A DNA stretch of 6,363 nt from JBDTCS01 sp039923455. GTDB lineage: Bacteria > Bacteroidota > Ignavibacteria > Palsa-1295. Positions 5,407 to 6,363 of the stretch are shown in pieces. Numbering within the stretch: the stretch's first letter is position 1; every line of letters starts with the position of its first letter. The notes beneath the pieces were generated by a model that worked only from the letters and a program-made list of their open reading frames with translations, did not search any database and had not been told where the DNA came from. A program made the position numbers and the translations under genes. Where the stretch lies: the NCBI GenBank assembly GCA_039923455.1, contig JBDTCS010000028.1, positions 1-6,363 on the forward strand, in the 5' to 3' direction.

Positions 5407-5493
5407 GCCGGGGGTGACATTCTGCTCGATTACCCATGTCATCCAATTAAACTCGCCACCGATGCGGTTCACTCGCTGACAGCTGTGGCCTCT

Positions 5494-6363
5494 TTACGCA
5501 AGATCTGCAATGCTTGTGCGGAGTTTTTCGATCTGGATGGCGTAGTTGGTTTCTTTTTCGCGTTCTTTGTCGATGACGGTTTGTGGGGCGCGACCAACGA
5601 AGGTATCGCTTGCGAGTTTGGAGCGGACTTGTTCGAGTTGTGCGGTGAGGCGCTCGAGTTCTTTTGTGAGGCGGTCGCGCTCTTTGATGCTCTCTTCTTG
5701 CGAGCGCTCTTCGAGTTTGATAAAGACTTGTCCGCGGCCACCGAGCAACTCGCTCACGTATTCGCGCGAGGAATATTCCGTGCCTTGCGCTTCGATCACG
5801 AGTGAACTCGCTCTGCCGAGTTTGCCAATAATATTTGATGACTCCTCAAGCAACTCTCGATCGGCGTTCGCTTTTAATTGTATGACCATCACGGCAGGCT
5901 TGCTTGGTGCGAGCTTTGCGGTGGAGCGCAGCAACCGAATCGCATCAATCGTCTTTTGTACGAATGCGAATTTCGCTTCTGCTTCGTCGTCGATTTTATA
6001 GATATCGGGTGTGATAAAATCATCTCGACCGATCAATACTTCGCGAGGTTCACCAGTCACCGCATGCCAAAGCTCCTCGGTGATGAACGGCATGATCGGA
6101 TGGAGCAAGCGCATAATGCCTTCCAAGATCTCGACAGCAAGTGGAATCGACTCCGGCTGGAGCTTTACGATTTCGAGATACCAATCACAATAATCACCCC
6201 AGATAAAATCATAGAGGACTTTCGTGACTTCATTAATCTCGAATTTATCGAAGGCAGTCCGCACGTCGCGTGCAGCACGGTTCGCACGCGAAAGCATCCA
6301 CTTGTCGGTGAGTGTCGTCGTCGGTGTGAACGAAAAGCCGGCAGCCGGACGTGTGTGCGTCTC
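5494..6363 (-). CDS. valS: Valyl-tRNA synthetase, C-terminal part (N-terminus beyond window)
   Basis: The frame is open from the right edge and gives the last 289 residues; a full ValS has about 850-950. The cytoplasmic enzyme charges tRNA-Val. The catalytic Rossmann domain with HIGH and KMSKS lies outside the window. What is seen starts with TDKWMLSR (20-27), the entry to the helical anticodon-binding domain, then FIWGDYCDWYLE (53-64) and HPIMPFITEELWH (88-100), both characteristic of class Ia synthetases of the Val/Ile/Leu group. The C-terminal part (about 217-289) is a charged coiled-coil arm with FVGRAPQTVIDKEREK (255-270), diagnostic of ValS, which contacts the tRNA elbow. The ATG at 6297 is internal. 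The 87 bases between its stop codon and repeat C hold only a weak TGACAT/ATGTCA inverted repeat (within 5413-5439) and no clear terminator, so its transcript may run through the transposase to the terminator at 4499-4530. Confidence 0.95.
   Translation of the reverse strand, partial: ETHTRPAAGFSFTPTTTLTDKWMLSRANRAARDVRTAFDKFEINEVTKVLYDFIWGDYCDWYLEIVKLQPESIPLAVEILEGIMRLLHPIMPFITEELWHAVTGEPREVLIGRDDFITPDIYKIDDEAEAKFAFVQKTIDAIRLLRSTAKLAPSKPAVMVIQLKANADRELLEESSNIIGKLGRASSLVIEAQGTEYSSREYVSELLGGRGQVFIKLEERSQEESIKERDRLTKELERLTAQLEQVRSKLASDTFVGRAPQTVIDKEREKETNYAIQIEKLRTSIADLA

Noticed and set aside
5309..5446. N-terminal extension of the transposase starting at 5446
   Set aside because: The extra 46 codons are just a translation of repeat copy C and its flank; the conserved domain starts with MANTYSQIY at 5308.
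5407..5493. Terminator for valS
   Set aside because: The inverted repeat TGACAT/ATGTCA has a 15-base loop and no T run on the minus strand; too weak to call.
5485..6001. Plus-strand ORFs at 5485-5805 and 5546-6001, and a minus-strand Ser/Lys-rich ORF at 5469-5741
   Set aside because: They are out-of-frame readings of the repetitive coiled-coil end of valS; their biased composition comes from its codon pattern.

Overview
The window looks like a chromosomal segment from a bacterium of the Bacteroidota / Chlorobiota-Ignavibacteriota (FCB) assemblage. Three things point there: a C-terminal sorting-type domain of the type IX secretion system (key motif QNYPNPFN), a promoter with the Bacteroidota-style TAnnTTTG element (TATCTTTG) and no convincing -10/-35 of the E. 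coli type, and genes that mostly lack Shine-Dalgarno sequences. This is inference from motifs; no rRNA or other marker is present to name a genus.

All recognised genes lie on the minus strand, so the window is best read right to left. At the right edge is the 3' part of valS (5494-6363). Next comes a small mobile-element neighbourhood (4552-5406): a Y1 (HUH) transposase of the IS200/REP-associated type (4847-5308), with copies of a 92-93 bp three-hairpin repeat on both sides (C upstream, B downstream in inverted orientation) and a third copy (A) further downstream. A rho-independent terminator (4499-4530) closes this section.

A respiratory gene cluster follows, starting from a probable promoter at 4435-4467 that carries a perfect 12-bp palindrome near the expected transcription start: nuoE (3844-4377), a tiny protein that is almost only a secretion-type C-terminal domain (3408-3830), nuoF (2004-3383) and sdhB (1249-1956). 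NuoE and NuoF form the NADH-oxidising tip of complex I; SdhB is the iron-sulphur wire of complex II. nuoG, sdhA and sdhC are not in the places where they would often be found. A strong terminator (1184-1217) follows sdhB, ending only 9 bases before the start of a HIT-family protein gene (713-1174). The HIT gene is followed by an exported DUF4159 protein (1-667) that runs off the left edge.

The most interesting points are the transposase with its three structured repeats (a GTAG tetranucleotide at the foot of a hairpin, with stem-preserving substitutions between copies), the cargo-less sorting-domain protein lodged between nuoE and nuoF, sdhB in the position where nuoG is often found, and the terminator abutting the HIT start codon.
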